This document shows positions 18,570-20,720 of a stretch of DNA of 20,720 nt, one piece after another; positions within the stretch are counted from its first letter, which is position 1; every line of letters starts with the position of its first letter. The notes beneath the pieces are model-generated. The model was not told the DNA's origin. It saw only the letters and a program-made list of their open reading frames with translations, and searched no databases. The stretch spans positions 1 to 20,720 of the forward strand of contig CAZILB010000061.1 of the NCBI GenBank assembly GCA_964539925.1, given 5' to 3'. The position numbers were made by a program, and so were the translations under genes. The stretch is from DP-20 sp964539925 (lineage in GTDB: Bacteria; Desulfobacterota; Binatia; UBA9968).

Positions 18570-19808
18570 ATGACGGTGCAAACACCCATATATTTGGACA
18601 ACCACGCCACGACCCCGGTGGACGGCCGCGTGCTGGACGCCATGTTGCCGTATTTTAAGGACAAATTTGGCAATGGGGCGAGCAAAAGCCACGCCTTCGG
18701 CTGGGAGGCCGAGGCGGCGATCGACGCGGCTCGCGAGCAAGTCGCCAAGCTGATCGGAGCGGCGTCGCCGCGTGAGATCGTTTTCACTAGCGGCGCCACC
18801 GAGTCGGACAATCTGGCGATTAAAGGCGTCGCGAACGCTTATCGAGATAAGGGGGATCATATCGTCACCTGTGCGACCGAGCACAAGGCGGTTCTCGATA
18901 GCTGCAAGGCCTTAGAAAAGCAGGGGTTTCGGGTCACCTATTTGCCGGTCCAACGCGCTGGCCTGATCGATCTCGGGAAACTGGCGGAGACGGTCAGCGA
19001 CAAGACGATTTTGATCTCGATCATGGCCGCCAATAATGAGATCGGTACTTTCCAACCGTTCAAGGAAATTGGCCGGTTGGCGCGGGAAAGAAACATTCTG
19101 TTTCATAGCGACGCGACCCAGGCCGTGGGCAAGGTGCCGTTGGATGTCAACGAATTGGGCATCGATCTTTTGTCGCTGACGGCGCACAAAATGTACGGTC
19201 CAAAGGGTATCGGCGCGCTCTACGTACGGTCGGCCAAACCGCAAGTCAAGCTCACAGCGCTGATCGACGGCGGCGGCCATGAGCGCGGCATGAGATCCGG
19301 AACCCCCAATGTGCCCGGGATCGTCGGCCTGGGGAAAGCTTGCGAAATTGCCCGCAAGGAAATGAGCGCCGAGGGCGAAAAAATCGTCGCCCTGCGCGAG
19401 CGGCTCAAGAACGGAATTTTGTCTCGGCTCGACGAGGTCTATGTCAACGGCCATGCCACGCTGCGGTTGCCGGGCAATTTGAATATGAGTTTTGCGTATA
19501 TCGACGGCGAGTCGTTGATGATGGGGCTCAAGGAAATCGCGCTATCGACGGGTTCGGCCTGTACCTCGGCGAGTCTCGAACCGTCTCATGTGCTCAAAGC
19601 GATCGGCCTGGACGATGCCCTCGCCCATGCGACCCTTCGCTTCGGTATCGGGCGCTTCAATTCCGTCGAGGAAATCGATTACACCATCGAGCGCGTGACC
19701 GAGGAAGTGCGGCGTCTGCGCGAGCTTTCGCCGCTTTATAAAGCCAGGGGAGCCAAGCCGGCGAAGCCGGAACAAACCGGGCTGAAGGAGCCAGGGAGCG
19801 TTTCCTAG
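18570..19808 (+). CDS. iscS: Cysteine desulfurase IscS (NifS/IscS class)
   Basis: This 412-residue PLP enzyme converts cysteine to alanine and an enzyme-bound persulfide, supplying sulfur for Fe-S clusters and thiolation. Key residues are H105 in ATEHKAV (stacks on PLP), K207 in TAHKMYGPKG (Schiff-base lysine) and C331 in STGSACTSAS (persulfide cysteine). These correspond to H104, K206 and C328 of E. coli IscS, and the SACTSASLEPS loop is of the class I (IscS/NifS) type, not SufS. The C-terminal tail after SPLY (residues 387-412, rich in Lys, Pro and Gly) is unlike the E. coli tail. The ATG at 18570 gives the family N-terminus (IYLDNHATTP). The upstream CAGGCCAGGCCAG offers only a weak ribosome site. 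It leads an operon with an A-type carrier and sufB. Confidence 0.95.
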   Translation: MTVQTPIYLDNHATTPVDGRVLDAMLPYFKDKFGNGASKSHAFGWEAEAAIDAAREQVAKLIGAASPREIVFTSGATESDNLAIKGVANAYRDKGDHIVTCATEHKAVLDSCKALEKQGFRVTYLPVQRAGLIDLGKLAETVSDKTILISIMAANNEIGTFQPFKEIGRLARERNILFHSDATQAVGKVPLDVNELGIDLLSLTAHKMYGPKGIGALYVRSAKPQVKLTALIDGGGHERGMRSGTPNVPGIVGLGKACEIARKEMSAEGEKIVALRERLKNGILSRLDEVYVNGHATLRLPGNLNMSFAYIDGESLMMGLKEIALSTGSACTSASLEPSHVLKAIGLDDALAHATLRFGIGRFNSVEEIDYTIERVTEEVRRLRELSPLYKARGAKPAKPEQTGLKEPGSVS

Positions 19809-19837
19809 AGGTTCAAGCCTTCGGGAGGAAAGAAATT

Positions 19838-20167
19838 ATGGCCATTGGAGTTTCGGTGACCGAGCGCGCGGCGATGCGCATCAAGGAGCTGATCGCCGCC
19901 GAGAATCGCGAAGGGCAGGGACTTAGAGTCAAAGTGGTCGGCGGCGGCTGCTCGGGTCTGCAGTATAAAGTCGATTTCGACGCGCCCAAGGGCACCGACA
20001 AGATTTTCGAGAGAGACGGCGCGAAGGTCCTGGTCGACATGAAAAGCCTGCTCTATGTGAGCGGCACCGAATTGGACTACAGGGACGAACTGATGCAATC
20101 CGGCTTTGTCTTCCAGAATCCCAACGTCAAAAAAGCCTGCGGCTGCGGCGCGTCGTTTACGGTTTGA
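19838..20167 (+). CDS. A-type iron-sulfur carrier (IscA/ErpA/SufA family)
   Basis: This 109-residue protein carries the three conserved cysteines of A-type carriers: C38 in GGGCSGLQY and C101 and C103 in the C-terminal ACGCGASF. These bind iron or a cluster and pass Fe-S clusters to target apoproteins. The family-typical N-terminus ISVTERA-like (VSVTERAAMRIKEL) and the QSGFVFQNPNV block are present. Sequence alone does not separate IscA, ErpA and SufA. A strong GGGAGGA at 19823-19829 precedes the ATG. It sits 29 bp after iscS and 21 bp before sufB, so co-transcription is very likely and it probably serves that assembly pathway. Confidence 0.93.
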   Translation: MAIGVSVTERAAMRIKELIAAENREGQGLRVKVVGGGCSGLQYKVDFDAPKGTDKIFERDGAKVLVDMKSLLYVSGTELDYRDELMQSGFVFQNPNVKKACGCGASFTV

Positions 20168-20188
20168 GGGAAAGTAGAGGATAGAAAA

Positions 20189-20720
20189 ATGAAAACAGCC
20201 ACCGGTGCAGTCGAAGACCTCGCCCGACGCGAATATAAGTACGGTTTCATCACCGACATCGAAGCGGACACCGTACCGCCGGGTTTGAACGAAGACGTCA
20301 TCCGACTGATCTCGGCGAAAAAGGGCGAGCCGCAGTTCATGCTCGATTGGCGTCTGAAGGCGTTTCGCTACTGGTCCAAACTGGCCGCGTCGGACGCCGA
20401 GCCGAAGTGGGCGAAGGTTCGCTATCCGCCCATCGACTATCAGGCGATCTGCTATTATTCGGCGCCGAAGTCGAAGGGGGACGGACCCAAGAGCCTGGAG
20501 GAAGTGGATCCCGAGCTGATCAAGACGTATGAGAAGCTCGGCATTCCTCTGCGCGAACAGGAGCTCCTGGCGGGCGTGGCCGTCGATGCGGTCTTCGACA
20601 GCGTGTCGGTGGCGACGACTTTCAAGGGCAAACTGGGCGCGTTGGGGATCATCTTTTGTTCCTTTTCCGAAGCGGTGCACGACCATCCCGAACTGGTGCA
20701 AAAGTATCTGGGCTCGGTGG
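20189..20720 (+). CDS. sufB: Fe-S cluster scaffold subunit SufB, 5' part only
   Basis: An open frame from ATG 20189 runs off the window after 177 codons. The translation begins MKTATGAVEDLARREYKYGF and contains the SufB hallmarks KGEPQFMLDWRLKAFRYW, YPPIDYQAICYYSAPK and LGIPLREQELLAG. VAVDAVFDSVSVATTF and CSFSEAVHDHPELVQKYLG follow. SufB is the scaffold of the SufBC2D complex, on which Fe-S clusters are built with ATP from SufC. The full protein is normally about 470-495 residues, so roughly a third is seen. A purine-rich AGAGGA lies upstream of the start. It should be followed outside the window by sufC and sufD, which would confirm a SUF operon driven by an IscS-type desulfurase. Confidence 0.95.
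   Translation, partial: MKTATGAVEDLARREYKYGFITDIEADTVPPGLNEDVIRLISAKKGEPQFMLDWRLKAFRYWSKLAASDAEPKWAKVRYPPIDYQAICYYSAPKSKGDGPKSLEEVDPELIKTYEKLGIPLREQELLAGVAVDAVFDSVSVATTFKGKLGALGIIFCSFSEAVHDHPELVQKYLGSV

Overview
The window reads as chromosomal DNA from a GC-rich bacterium with an outer membrane (a SurA-type periplasmic foldase is encoded), and it is a draft assembly: a 100-N scaffold gap lies at 6196-6295. The gene mix suggests a soil or sediment lineage near the old Deltaproteobacteria (Desulfobacterota, Binatota, Tectomicrobia or Rokubacteria-like). It combines a UbiD / CoA-ligase / crotonase module, the order mfd-surA-pdxA-phosphomannomutase-uvrA, and an iscS-iscA-sufB operon. That placement is inference from gene content and is not firm.

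Left third (77-6026, minus strand): a catabolic operon read right to left. It runs from a UbiD-family prenyl-FMN decarboxylase to an enoyl-CoA hydratase/isomerase, an acyl/aryl-CoA ligase, a 68-codon remnant of an amidohydrolase gene, and a fumarate-reductase-type FAD oxidoreductase. Together they could decarboxylate or CoA-activate an aromatic or unsaturated acid and then hydrate or isomerise and oxidise it. The substrate cannot be read from the sequence. Divergent to this, across the gap, is an MFS carboxylate-porter-like transporter (6360-7595) that may import the substrate.

Middle (7596-18430, plus strand): a 314-bp spacer with repeat-like phrases and a perfect dyad, then DUF309 and mfd (overlapping ATGA). 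A 320-bp spacer with a palindromic terminator-like element follows. After it come surA (with an unusual C-terminal tail), pdxA, a phosphomannomutase/phosphoglucomutase (overlapping ATGA) and uvrA. The two nucleotide-excision-repair genes, mfd and uvrA, thus bracket envelope and vitamin B6 genes. UvrA is only 846 residues because the insertion domain between its first zinc module and the following CxxC is reduced to about 19 residues.

Right end (18431-20720, plus strand): an AT-rich promoter region with an excellent match to the core of an IscR type-1 operator, then iscS, an A-type Fe-S carrier, and the start of sufB, which runs off the window. This is a hybrid ISC/SUF Fe-S assembly operon with no iscU or iscR inside the visible part.

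No wholly new system is evident. The observations most worth following are the insertion-domain-less UvrA, the Rrf2/IscR-type operator on the iscS-iscA-sufB operon, the amidohydrolase remnant inside the catabolic cluster, and the SurA C-terminal tail. No tRNA, rRNA, CRISPR array, transposase or prophage gene was seen.
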